In this document: positions 1 through 7,368 of the stretch, in pieces
How the letters are laid out: every line of letters begins with the position of its first letter
Position numbering within the stretch: the stretch's first letter is position 1
NCBI GenBank assembly: GCA_035942915.1
Contig: DASZCR010000309.1
Span: forward strand, 1-11,264
Direction: 5' to 3'
DNA: 11,264 bases
DNA from: DASZCR01 sp035942915
Lineage (GTDB): Bacteria > Acidobacteriota > Blastocatellia > Pyrinomonadales > Pyrinomonadaceae
The notes under the pieces: model-generated
The model's database searches: none
Told to the model about the DNA's origin: nothing
The model's input: only the letters and a program-made list of their open reading frames with translations
Position numbers and translations under genes: made by a program

Positions 1-2582
1 CCACCGCTGCTCTCAAAGAGACGCCCGCGCCGAAGACCACCACCGTCGAGAAGACGGCGACCGCTCCCGCGCCCGTCCCGCCTGTCGCCAAGAAGGACAA
101 GGACAAAGAGAAGGACAAGCAGAAAGACTTCAAGACCTCGCCCGCCCTCTCCGCTCCAATCTCCGCGCCGGTCGCAGAGAAGACGACGGAAACTGCGAAG
201 TCGCAGGCGAGCATCGCCGACAAAATTGCGGACAGAGAGGACGCCGATTCGACGCTGGTTACGGCCGCGCAGGAACCTGCGGCGACGACCACTGCCGTCG
301 AGCCGCCTGCTGTGACTGTTGTCGCACCGCTACCCGCGTCCGAAGCGCCTGCCGAGCCGAAAAAGTCTCTGCTCGACGAACAGGTGACGAGCGAGATTAC
401 GCCCGTCGTTCCCGTCGATGCCGAGCGCGTGGAGGTCGAGATAAAGAGGCTGCTCGACGGTCAGGTTTACGACAAGACCGCGCTGGCGGGCGCCGACATG
501 ATGACGCGCCAGATGATTGCGGCCGAACTGTTGGCCGCGCTTGCCGGGCGCAACGCCGAGCGCAAGCAACGCGCGCGCACGGCCTTCGTCGAACAAGGCT
601 TCTTCAACGAGACGGCCAACGACCTGCACTTCGCGGGCGCACCGGCCGAACGCGCGTCGGCCGCACGCTCGCTCGGACTGCTCGGCGACCGCGTCGCCAC
701 TTCGCATCTCATCGCTGCGCTCGCAGACCAGACAATGGAAGTGCGCCGCGCCTGCGTCGAGGCGCTCGCCGAGGTGCGCGACCCGAAAGCCGTCCCCGCA
801 CTCAAGTCGCTGCTCGAACGCGAGAAGGACTTGAAGGTCAAAGTTCCGCGCAAACTCATCCAGCGCGCCATCGAAGCCTGCGAGCGCGGCAGCGAAGAGA
901 CACTCACGCCGACCGCCACAGCCATCGCACCCGCCCCCTCCGAACCCATCGCCACCGAACCGGCCGCCACCGTAGAGACGGCGATTGAACCGACAGCGAT
1001 TGAAACGGTCGCGGCTGAAACTACTGCGACTGAAACTATTGAAACTGAAACTACTGCGATTGAACCCTTCGCCGCAGAGGTCGCCACGCCAGAAGTCGCC
1101 ACGCTTGAAGTCACGCCCGTCGAAGTTTCTCCTGCCGAGACGACTGTGTCGGCGGACGATGAGACGCCGACGCTCGTCGCGGATGAGACGCCGACGCTTG
1201 TGTCTGAGCCTGTCGTCAGTGAAGAGCCGTTGAGGGTTGTCGAGATTGAGCCGGTCGCGGCGTTTGAGCCTACGTCAGACGCGAACGTAGAGACGCCGAC
1301 CGTCTTGACGCAAGCGCCTCTTGACATCGAACGCGCGGAAGTCGTGCCTGAGAGCGTGCCGGTCGAAGAAGAGGTCATCGACCTCAGGCTTGAGCCTGAA
1401 GCGCCGACGGTCGTCGCCGACGAGCCGGAGAGGGAAGTCGAAGACGCGACGCTTCCGCCGCGCGCCGCCGAACCCTCGACGCCGTTCTTCGCCGGTGAAA
1501 CGCTCGCCGTCCCGACCGAAGAGCTCAACGCGTCGGCTGAGGAGTTGTCCACTCCGACCATCGCGCCGCCCGCCACCGAGTTCGAGACGCATCGTCAAGA
1601 GACTTTCGAGACGCATCGTGAAGAGGCTGTCGAGACGGTCTCGCACGTTGCACCGCTCGAAGGCTTCGAGACGACGCAAGTGCCAGACACTTCGCCTCGC
1701 GGAGAGTTCGACTGGATAGAGTTGGACGACCTCCATGCTCCTCCGACGCCTGCGCCGACGACAACGTCAGACGAGCCGCAGGAGATTGACCTCACCGAAG
1801 AGGTCTCGCGTGCGGGCTTCGAGCCGCAGCCGATAGCCGCCGAGGCTTCCGCCCCGCGCGAGGAGTTCAACGCTCCGCAGTCTTCGCCCGCGCTGAAGTG
1901 GGATGAGCCGACGGCCGAAGCTGTCGCGCCGACCGTCGAGACGGCCGAGACGAGCGAGGCGGCGACGCTCGAAGAAGACTTCTCCACCGTCCCGAAGGGC
2001 ATCCAGCAGCGTCTCGCCAGCGAAGAGCCTGCCGAGCGCGCCATCGCCGTTAAAGAACTGGCTCGCCTCGGCGGCGGCGACGATGCCTTCCGCGAAATCT
2101 GCGCCGCCTTCGACGACCCCTCGCAGGACGTTCGTAGCGCCGCCGCGCGCACGCTCTACGAGATGCAGGACGACCGCGCCGAATCCTTCACGCGCGCTCT
2201 GCGTGAAGCGCCGCCGGAGCGCCGACGCCACATCGGCGGAGCCATCGCCTCGTCGGGTCTCGCCGTCGAAGCCATCGGTCAACTGACGGGTGCGAGCCGC
2301 GACAAGACCTACGAAGCTTTCTCCCTGCTCTTTTTGATGGCGAAGGCCGGAGAGGTGCAGCCGCTTGTGCGCGCCATCGAAGCGCATCCCGACAACGAGG
2401 TGCGCCTCGCCGTCGTCAAACTGCTCGCGCTCTCAGGACAGCGTGAGATTCTCCCGGCCTTCCGTCGCCTCGCAGTGCGCGGCAGCCTCCCGACAGAGGT
2501 GCGCTCGGCCGTCATGGAAGCCATCTACCAGATTAGCAGCAGCACCAACAACGCGCCTCACGACACCTCGACTCCGGTGTAG
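1..2582 (+). CDS. HEAT-repeat protein with long Thr/Glu/Pro/Ala-rich linker (5' end outside window)
   Basis: The frame is open from base 3 to the TAG at 2580-2582, giving 859 visible residues, so the start lies upstream of the window. An internal GTG at 312 is in frame but has no reason to be the start. Visible residues 1-137 are low complexity, with a Lys/Asp-rich run near residues 30-45. Residues about 138-298 form helical HEAT-like pairs, with repeated patterns such as ERASAARSLGLLGD and MEVRRACVEALAEVRDPKAV. Residues about 299-659 are a Thr/Glu/Ala/Pro/Val-rich, probably disordered and acidic linker with short internal duplications. Residues about 660-859 are a second HEAT block (VRSAAARTLYEMQDD, EVRLAVVKLLALSGQ). 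HEAT repeats usually bind proteins or act as scaffolds; no catalytic motif is visible and the partner is unknown. I see no signal peptide or membrane segment in the visible part. The fold is well supported; the role is not. Confidence 0.85.
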   Translation, partial: TAALKETPAPKTTTVEKTATAPAPVPPVAKKDKDKEKDKQKDFKTSPALSAPISAPVAEKTTETAKSQASIADKIADREDADSTLVTAAQEPAATTTAVEPPAVTVVAPLPASEAPAEPKKSLLDEQVTSEITPVVPVDAERVEVEIKRLLDGQVYDKTALAGADMMTRQMIAAELLAALAGRNAERKQRARTAFVEQGFFNETANDLHFAGAPAERASAARSLGLLGDRVATSHLIAALADQTMEVRRACVEALAEVRDPKAVPALKSLLEREKDLKVKVPRKLIQRAIEACERGSEETLTPTATAIAPAPSEPIATEPAATVETAIEPTAIETVAAETTATETIETETTAIEPFAAEVATPEVATLEVTPVEVSPAETTVSADDETPTLVADETPTLVSEPVVSEEPLRVVEIEPVAAFEPTSDANVETPTVLTQAPLDIERAEVVPESVPVEEEVIDLRLEPEAPTVVADEPEREVEDATLPPRAAEPSTPFFAGETLAVPTEELNASAEELSTPTIAPPATEFETHRQETFETHREEAVETVSHVAPLEGFETTQVPDTSPRGEFDWIELDDLHAPPTPAPTTTSDEPQEIDLTEEVSRAGFEPQPIAAEASAPREEFNAPQSSPALKWDEPTAEAVAPTVETAETSEAATLEEDFSTVPKGIQQRLASEEPAERAIAVKELARLGGGDDAFREICAAFDDPSQDVRSAAARTLYEMQDDRAESFTRALREAPPERRRHIGGAIASSGLAVEAIGQLTGASRDKTYEAFSLLFLMAKAGEVQPLVRAIEAHPDNEVRLAVVKLLALSGQREILPAFRRLAVRGSLPTEVRSAVMEAIYQISSSTNNAPHDTSTPV
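1015..1059 (+). repeat. 30-bp-period duplication in the linker
   Basis: CTGAAACTACTGCGA occurs at 1015-1029 and 1045-1059. It lies in a run of Thr/Glu codons (ETTATETIETETTAIE) that is visibly lower in G+C than the surrounding coding sequence. The 30-base period keeps the reading frame. Confidence 0.7.
1158..1201 (+). repeat. 24-bp-period tandem duplication in the HEAT-protein linker
   Basis: The 17-base word GATGAGACGCCGACGCT occurs at 1158-1174 and 1182-1198, 24 bases apart. It encodes two copies of DETPTLV. A further partial copy (GAGACGCCGAC) lies near 1292. It looks like recent slippage that lengthened the acidic linker in frame. Confidence 0.8.
1581..1619 (+). repeat. Second 24-bp-period tandem duplication in the linker
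   Basis: TTCGAGACGCATCGT occurs at 1581-1595 and 1605-1619, again with a 24-base (8-codon) period. It encodes FETHRQET followed by FETHREEA. The sequence is unrelated to the repeat at 1158, but the period is the same. Confidence 0.75.
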
Positions 2583-2613
2583 AACCTGCGCGGCGCACAT
2601 CGGGAAACAAGTG

Positions 2614-3135
2614 ATGAGGTCAGTCACACACAAGTTAATCGGTGCTCTGGTCATCTCGATACTGTGCTGTGTGAACACGGTTTTCGCCTGTGATTGTGCG
2701 TTGATTTCAACGGAGGATGCTGTCAACAAATCAGGCATGGTTTTCTCCGGCAAAGTCGTCGGCTTCGAGTACCGCAAAGGTATTCCGAATGAGTTTATGA
2801 CGACGCAAGGGAAGGAGGACGCCAGCCAGACTGATTACGAAACTCTGGTTGTCAAAATTCAGGTCGAGCAATGGTGGAAGGGCGACGTGCCCGCAGAGGT
2901 CGTGCTGTTGACGAGCACCACGAAGAATGCCGACGGGACAATGAGCGTTTCAAGTTGCGATTATCACTTCCGGCAAGGCGAGAGCTATTTGATATTTGCC
3001 GTCGGGAAAGAGGACGCGTACCGGACGAGTGATTGTTTGAGAACGAAAAAGCTGGCGCAAGCTGAAGAAGAGTTGAAAATTCTGGGCGAAGGAAAAGAGC
3101 CTGTCGAAAAGAAAGACGAACCCGACAGGCCATAA
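2614..3135 (+). CDS. Secreted TIMP/NTR-like small protein
   Basis: The 173-residue product begins with a classic export signal: a Lys/Arg-containing N-terminus, a hydrophobic core at about 8-20, and a probable cut after TVFA (residue 25). The mature protein would then start C-D-C. Four cysteines remain after cleavage (C26, C28, C115, C141), with YHFRQGESYLIFAVG before C141 and an R-T-x-x-L-A-x-A helix after it. An N-terminal C-x-C, a beta-rich body with VWKG-type VEQWWKG (84-90), then SC-x-Y-x-F-x-x-G-x-x-YL-x-F is the pattern of bacterial tissue-inhibitor-of-metalloproteinase/netrin-like (OB-fold) domains. Two disulphides are expected outside the membrane. C26 could instead be a weak lipobox cysteine. 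I chose ATG 2614 because it precedes the signal peptide and has GGGAA at 2602-2606; the in-frame GTG 2611 is an alternative, and the longer frame from 2365 only overlaps the HEAT gene. It follows the HEAT gene by 31 bases. Protease inhibition is not shown. Confidence 0.72.
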   Translation: MRSVTHKLIGALVISILCCVNTVFACDCALISTEDAVNKSGMVFSGKVVGFEYRKGIPNEFMTTQGKEDASQTDYETLVVKIQVEQWWKGDVPAEVVLLTSTTKNADGTMSVSSCDYHFRQGESYLIFAVGKEDAYRTSDCLRTKKLAQAEEELKILGEGKEPVEKKDEPDRP

Positions 3136-3137
3136 AA

Positions 3138-3216
3138 CAGTGGCGAGTGACAAGTGACAGGTGACGAGTTAGAATCTATTTTTAACTCGTCACCTGTCAT
3201 TTTTTGCTCGTCACTG
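3138..3216 (+). repeat. Heptad-unit hairpin element, locus 1 (GTGAC type)
   Basis: The left arm 3138-3174 pairs with the right arm 3180-3216 around a 5-base loop. There are 37 positions: 31 Watson-Crick, 5 G-T wobble (3143/3211, 3148/3206, 3149/3205, 3154/3200, 3172/3182) and one mismatch (3151/3203). The core 3155-3171/3183-3199 is a perfect 17-bp inverted repeat. The arm is built of 7-base units GTGGCGA, GTGACAA, GTGACAG, GTGACGA. The element starts two bases after the upstream stop codon and ends 7 bases before the uvrB start. T6 at 3200-3205 follows the core stem, so it could act as an intrinsic terminator for the upstream unit. Confidence 0.85.
3147..3175 (+). promoter_or_regulatory. Candidate sigma70-type promoter for uvrB inside the hairpin
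   Basis: GTGACA at 3147-3152 matches 5 of 6 bases of the -35 consensus. TAGAAT at 3170-3175 matches 5 of 6 bases of the -10 consensus. The spacer is 17 bases. The predicted start is near 3182, giving a leader of about 42 bases to the uvrB ATG. The -35 is one of the heptad units and the -10 sits at the loop edge. This is inferred from consensus only; sigma preferences of this organism are unknown. Confidence 0.42.
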
Positions 3217-3223
3217 TTTTCTT

Positions 3224-5212
3224 ATGCCTTTCAAACTTCGTTCCGAATTTCAACCACAGGGCGACCAGCCGCAGGCCATCGACTCGCTCGTGCGCAGCCT
3301 TTCGGAGGGCGCGAAAGACCAGGTGCTGCTCGGCATCACAGGCTCCGGCAAAACCTTCACCGTCGCCAGCGTCATCGAACGCACGCAGCGCCCGACGCTC
3401 GTCATTGCGCACAACAAGACGCTCGCCGCGCAACTCTATCAGGAGTTCAAGAGCTTCTTTCCCGAAAACGCGGTCGAGTACTTCGTCTCCTATTACGACT
3501 ACTACCAGCCCGAAGCCTACGTCCCGGCCTCCGACACATACATCGAGAAGGAGGCCACCATCAACGACGAGATTGACCGCCTGCGCCTGTCGGCCACGCG
3601 CGCTCTGTTCGAGCGGCGCGATGTGGTGGTCGTCGCCTCCGTCTCCTGCATCTACGGTCTCGGCGACCCGGACGCTTATTACAACATGCTGCTCTTCGTC
3701 GAGCCGGGCATGCAGATGAAGCGCGAGGCGCTGCTCCAACGTCTCGTCGAGTTGCAGTACGAGCGCTCCGATATCGAGTTCGACCGGGGTTCTTTCCGCG
3801 TGCGCGGAGACACCGTCGAGGTCTATCCTTCCTATCAAGACCAGGCTTACCGCATTGAACTCTGGGGCGACGAGATAGACTCCATCTCGACCATCGACCC
3901 GCTGCTCGGCGAAGTCCTTGAGAAGCACACGACGCGTCTGCCGATTTATCCCAAGACGCATTACGTGATGCCGAAGACGACCATCAAGCGCGCCATCAAG
4001 ACCATTCGTGAGGAGCTTGAGTGGTGGGAGCCGAAGCTGATTCAGGAAGGCAAACTCGTCGAGGCGCAGCGCCTTCACCAGCGCACCATGTACGACCTCG
4101 AAATGATTAAGGAGATGGGCTTCTGTCGCGGCATCGAAAACTATTCGCGCCACCTGACGGGCAAGCAACCGGGCGAGCCGCCGCCGACGCTGCTCGACTA
4201 CCTGCCCTCGAACACGATGGTCGTGATTGACGAGTCGCACCAGACCGTCCCGCAAATTCGCGGCATGTTCAACGGCGACCAGTCGCGCAAGCGCACCCTC
4301 GTCGAATACGGATTCCGTCTGCCCTCGGCGATGGACAATCGCCCGCTCAACTTCGACGAATTCAACGCGCGTATCGGGCAGACCATCTACGTCTCGGCCA
4401 CGCCCGGCCCTTACGAGTTGACGAAGTCGGGCGGCGAAGTCGTCGAACAGATTATTCGCCCGACGGGGTTGACCGACCCGGAAGTGGATGTGCGGCCGGT
4501 CAAGGGGCAGATTGACGACCTTCTGGAAGAGTGCCGCGTCAGAGCCGAGCGCAACGAGCGTGTGCTCGTCACGACGCTGACGAAGAAGATGGCCGAAGAC
4601 CTCACAGAGTATTTCGCAGAGGTCGGCGTGCGCGTGCGTTATCTGCACTCGGACATCGAGACTTTGGAGCGCATCAAAATCCTGCGCGACCTGCGTCGCG
4701 GCGAGTTCGACGTGCTCGTCGGCATCAACCTCCTGCGCGAAGGTCTCGATTTACCGGAAGTCTCCCTCGTCGCCATCCTCGACGCGGACAAAGAGGGTTT
4801 TCTGCGCTCGGAGTCTTCGCTCATCCAGACCATCGGCCGCGCCGCGCGCAACGCCTCCGGCCGCGCGCTCCTCTACGCCGACAAAGTGACAGACTCGATG
4901 CGTCGCGCCATCGAAGAGACGAATCGCCGCCGCGCCATCCAGCAGGAGTACAACCGCGAGCATGGCATCACGCCGCAAACCATCATCAAGCCGGTTGAGG
5001 CGACGCTCGTCACCGCCTACGAGGCAGACTATTTCAAAGTCCCGCTCGACCTCGACTCCTTCGAGGAGTACACGCGCGAGCATCTGGACTCGACCATCGC
5101 GCGGCTCGAAGCCGAGATGCGCGCCGCCGCGCGCGCGATGGAGTTCGAGCGCGCCGCAGAGTTGCGAGACCGCATCAAGTACCTGCGCGAACGCGAACTA
5201 CAGGTGAGATGA
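3224..5212 (+). CDS. uvrB: UvrABC system protein B (excision nuclease, DNA helicase-like subunit)
   Basis: This is the damage-verification subunit of nucleotide excision repair. UvrA loads it on DNA, it opens the helix around the lesion and recruits UvrC. The 662-residue product is near the usual family length and appears complete. Visible are Walker A GITGSGKT (37-44), the beta-hairpin FVSYYDYYQPEAYVP (87-101) that clamps DNA, Walker B DESH (336-339), YVSATPG (389-395), the LREGLDLPEVSLVAILDADK block (504-523), and motif VI QTIGRAARN (535-543). The C-terminal UVR helix pair is at about 624-656 (IARLEAEMRAAARAMEFERA), the site for UvrC binding. The start MPFKLRSEFQPQGDQPQAI matches the family N-terminus. 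There is no Shine-Dalgarno sequence before the ATG; a T-rich stretch and the hairpin lie there instead. I recognise no SOS box. Confidence 0.98.
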   Translation: MPFKLRSEFQPQGDQPQAIDSLVRSLSEGAKDQVLLGITGSGKTFTVASVIERTQRPTLVIAHNKTLAAQLYQEFKSFFPENAVEYFVSYYDYYQPEAYVPASDTYIEKEATINDEIDRLRLSATRALFERRDVVVVASVSCIYGLGDPDAYYNMLLFVEPGMQMKREALLQRLVELQYERSDIEFDRGSFRVRGDTVEVYPSYQDQAYRIELWGDEIDSISTIDPLLGEVLEKHTTRLPIYPKTHYVMPKTTIKRAIKTIREELEWWEPKLIQEGKLVEAQRLHQRTMYDLEMIKEMGFCRGIENYSRHLTGKQPGEPPPTLLDYLPSNTMVVIDESHQTVPQIRGMFNGDQSRKRTLVEYGFRLPSAMDNRPLNFDEFNARIGQTIYVSATPGPYELTKSGGEVVEQIIRPTGLTDPEVDVRPVKGQIDDLLEECRVRAERNERVLVTTLTKKMAEDLTEYFAEVGVRVRYLHSDIETLERIKILRDLRRGEFDVLVGINLLREGLDLPEVSLVAILDADKEGFLRSESSLIQTIGRAARNASGRALLYADKVTDSMRRAIEETNRRRAIQQEYNREHGITPQTIIKPVEATLVTAYEADYFKVPLDLDSFEEYTREHLDSTIARLEAEMRAAARAMEFERAAELRDRIKYLRERELQVR

Positions 5213-5215
5213 GAT

Positions 5216-5270
5216 TGATTCATTGACGCACCGGCTCACACTTTAAATGAATCATTGAATCGATGAGCCG
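5216..5270 (+). other. Two interleaved inverted repeats after uvrB
   Basis: TGATTCATT (5216-5224) is repeated inverted as AATGAATCA (5246-5254). CGGCTCA (5232-5238) is repeated inverted as TGAGCCG (5264-5270). The second 5' arm lies inside the loop of the first, so the two stems together have pseudoknot topology, or they are alternatives. There is no T-tract. The region between uvrB and the acetyltransferase holds nothing else I recognise. Weak support; chance is possible. Confidence 0.35.
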
Positions 5271-5288
5271 CCAAGTCGCTTCTTGCAC

Positions 5289-5855
5289 ATGGACATCGTT
5301 CTCGAAACAGAGCGCCTGCTGCTGCGGCGTTGGACGCCTGCCGACGCGCGCACGCTGTTCGCTTTTGCGAGCGACCCGGAAACGATGCGCTTCATCGGCG
5401 ACGGGAGCGCATGGGTTGACATCGCCCGCGCGCATCAGTGGATTACGCGTCGCGTCGCCGATTACGAGACGGTCGGTTACAGTCCTTATGCAGTCGTCGA
5501 GCGCGCCAGCGGGCGCATCGTCGGCAGTTGCGGATTCACTTATGTCGCGGCGCTCTCCGAGATAGACCTCGGTTACGTCTTCGAGCGCGCGAGTTGGGGA
5601 CGCGGCTACGCCACAGAGGCCGCGCGTGCCGTCCTCGCCTACGGCTTCGACCGTCTCGGATTTGAAGAGGTGACGGCCAACACCGTGCCCGAACATTACG
5701 CCTCGCGCCGCGTGCTCGAAAAAATCGGCTTCGAGTTTCGCGGTCTCCGTCGTTACGAAGGCGACGAGGAGGACTCCGCCTTTTACGTCGCGCGCAGAAG
5801 ACCCGCGCACGTCCCGGCGCGTGCGCCTGAAGACAGCCCCGCACATGCTGACTAA
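5289..5855 (+). CDS. GNAT-family N-acetyltransferase (RimJ/RimL-like)
   Basis: The 188-residue product carries a GCN5-related acetyltransferase fold, which moves an acetyl group from acetyl-CoA to an amine. The N-terminus MDIVLETERLLLRRWTPADA is typical of the RimJ/RimL branch. Motif A is EIDLGYVFERASWGRGYATE (91-110), with the acetyl-CoA pyrophosphate loop WGRGYA. Motif B is NTVPEHYASRRVLEKIGFEF (131-150). The acceptor (ribosomal protein N-terminus, small molecule or antibiotic) cannot be read from the sequence. I chose ATG 5289 because it gives the family N-terminus; a TTG two codons upstream at 5283 is possible. No clear ribosome site is visible for either. The last 20 residues are Ala/Pro/Arg-rich, look non-essential to the fold, and overlap the next gene's start. 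It likely shares a transcript with uvrB upstream and glcD downstream. Confidence 0.9.
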   Translation: MDIVLETERLLLRRWTPADARTLFAFASDPETMRFIGDGSAWVDIARAHQWITRRVADYETVGYSPYAVVERASGRIVGSCGFTYVAALSEIDLGYVFERASWGRGYATEAARAVLAYGFDRLGFEEVTANTVPEHYASRRVLEKIGFEFRGLRRYEGDEEDSAFYVARRRPAHVPARAPEDSPAHAD

Positions 5856-7368
5856 ATCCGCCCCCGACGAGATTCAGTCTTACCTGAGCGACGCCAGCAA
5901 TCTGGCGGGCGGACATGCCGCGCGCGTCCGCATCCCGGAGACGACCGAAGATGTTGCCGCCGCGCTCGCCGAAGCGACGCGCGAGGGCACGCCCGTCACG
6001 GTCGCGGGCGCAGGCACAGGGATAGTCGGCGGGCGCGTACCCTTCGGCGGCGTCGTTCTTTCGACCGAGCGGCTGAACAAAATCGGAGAGATTACGAAGA
6101 CGGCGCAGGGCGGGCGCGCGACGGCCGGAGCAGGCGTTGTGCTCGCAGACTTCCAGCGCGCCGTCCGCGCCGAACGACTTCTCTACCCGCCCGACCCGAC
6201 CGAGTGGAGTTGCTTTCTCGGCGCGACGGTCGCAACCAACAGTTCGGGCGCGCGCACCTTCAAGTACGGGGCGACGAGAAAGTACGTGCGCCGCCTGCAA
6301 ATTGCGCTCGCCACAGGCGACGTGCTCAACCTCGCGCGCGGCCAAATTCACGCCGACGCCGACGGACGTCTTCGCATCCCGCTCGCCTCCGGGCGCGAGA
6401 TTAACGCGCGCCTTCCCACTTACACGATGCCGCAGACGCGCAAACACGCCGCCGGCTATCACGTCGCACCGCGCGCGGACGCCCTCGACCTCTTCATCGG
6501 CAGCGAAGGCACACTCGGCGTCGTCACCGAAGTCGAGGTCGAACTGCTGCCTCAACCCGAAGGCGTGTTGAGCGGCATTGCCTTCTTCGCGCGCGAGAGC
6601 GACCTGCTCGACTTCGTGCGAGAGGCGCGCGCCATCTCTCTACGCACGCGCGGCGAGGCGGCGGACGAGAACGGCGACCCGTCGCCGCGCAGCACGATAG
6701 ACGCGCGCGCGCTTGAGTTCTTCGACGTGGAATCGCTCCACTTCCTGCGCGAGCGTTATCCGCTCGTCCCAGTCAAAGCGGCCGGGGCGCTCTTCTTCGA
6801 GCAGGAGACGACCGAAGCGACAGAGGACGCGCTCACAGCCGCGTGGCTCGCGCTCTTCGAGCGACACGGCGCGCTTCTGGATGATTCGTGGTTCGGCACC
6901 AACGAACACGACCGCGCCGAGATGCGACAGTTCCGCCACGCCCTGCCCTTGATGGTCAACGAGTGGCTCGCACGCCACCGTCAACGCAAGGTTTCGACCG
7001 ACATGGCCGTTCCCGACGCGGAGTTTCCCGCCATGCTCGACTTCTATCGCACGACCTTGCGCGCGAGCCGTCTTCAACACGTCATCTTCGGCCACATCGG
7101 CGACAATCACGTCCACGTCAACGTCATGCCGCGCGACGCCGCCGAGCAGGCCGCCGCGCGCGACATCTACACCCGCTTCGTCGAGCGCGCCATCTCGGTC
7201 GGCGGAACCATCTCGGCCGAACACGGCGTAGGCAAACTCAAACGCGAATACCTCAGACTCCTCTACGGCGAGAAAGCCCTGCGCGAGATGGCCGCACTCA
7301 AACGCGCCTTCGACCCGGCCTGCATCCTCGGTCGCGGCAACATCTTCGCCGAAGAGCTGTTACAATAG
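5845..7368 (+). CDS. FAD-linked oxidoreductase, GlcD/D-lactate dehydrogenase type
   Basis: This 507-residue flavoenzyme belongs to the family that oxidises 2-hydroxy acids such as glycolate or D-lactate to 2-oxo acids. The FAD-binding PCMH domain spans about 25-235, with the glycine loop VTVAGAGTGIVGGRVPFGG (51-69), GATVATNSSGARTFKYG (126-142) and FIGSEGTLGVVTEVEVELLP (217-236). The FAD-oxidase C-terminal domain holds FGHIGDNHVHVNV (415-427), GGTISAEHGVGKLK (453-466) and the C-terminal FDPACILGRGNIF (489-501). I see no CxxCxxC iron-sulphur segment, and no glcE or glcF partner is adjacent, so it may act alone or with distant partners. Start: ATG 5845 overlaps the acetyltransferase gene by 11 bases; a GTG at 5821 would add 8 residues. 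Neither has a strong ribosome site, suggesting translational coupling. The stop TAG shares its last base with the hairpin's first GTGATAG unit. Substrate is unresolved. Confidence 0.9.
   Translation: MLTKSAPDEIQSYLSDASNLAGGHAARVRIPETTEDVAAALAEATREGTPVTVAGAGTGIVGGRVPFGGVVLSTERLNKIGEITKTAQGGRATAGAGVVLADFQRAVRAERLLYPPDPTEWSCFLGATVATNSSGARTFKYGATRKYVRRLQIALATGDVLNLARGQIHADADGRLRIPLASGREINARLPTYTMPQTRKHAAGYHVAPRADALDLFIGSEGTLGVVTEVEVELLPQPEGVLSGIAFFARESDLLDFVREARAISLRTRGEAADENGDPSPRSTIDARALEFFDVESLHFLRERYPLVPVKAAGALFFEQETTEATEDALTAAWLALFERHGALLDDSWFGTNEHDRAEMRQFRHALPLMVNEWLARHRQRKVSTDMAVPDAEFPAMLDFYRTTLRASRLQHVIFGHIGDNHVHVNVMPRDAAEQAAARDIYTRFVERAISVGGTISAEHGVGKLKREYLRLLYGEKALREMAALKRAFDPACILGRGNIFAEELLQ

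Noticed and set aside
312..314. GTG as the start of the HEAT-repeat gene
   Set aside because: The frame is open upstream to the window edge with the same low-complexity coding character, and no ribosome site precedes it.
467..1576. 369-codon Ser/Val-rich minus-strand frame over the HEAT gene
   Set aside because: Its composition is just the complement of Glu/Thr/Ala-rich codons in the linker; no ribosome site or motif.
3197..4648. 483-codon open frame on the minus strand across uvrB
   Set aside because: It is antisense to a gene with complete UvrB motifs; long antisense frames are common in GC-rich DNA and the translation shows no domain-like pattern.
5536..6555. 339-codon minus-strand frame over the acetyltransferase and glcD-like genes
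   Set aside because: Arg-rich shadow frame crossing two well-supported genes on the other strand.
7361..7366. TACAAT, a good -10 box for aroC
   Set aside because: No acceptable -35 box lies 16-18 bases upstream and it falls in the last codons of the upstream gene.
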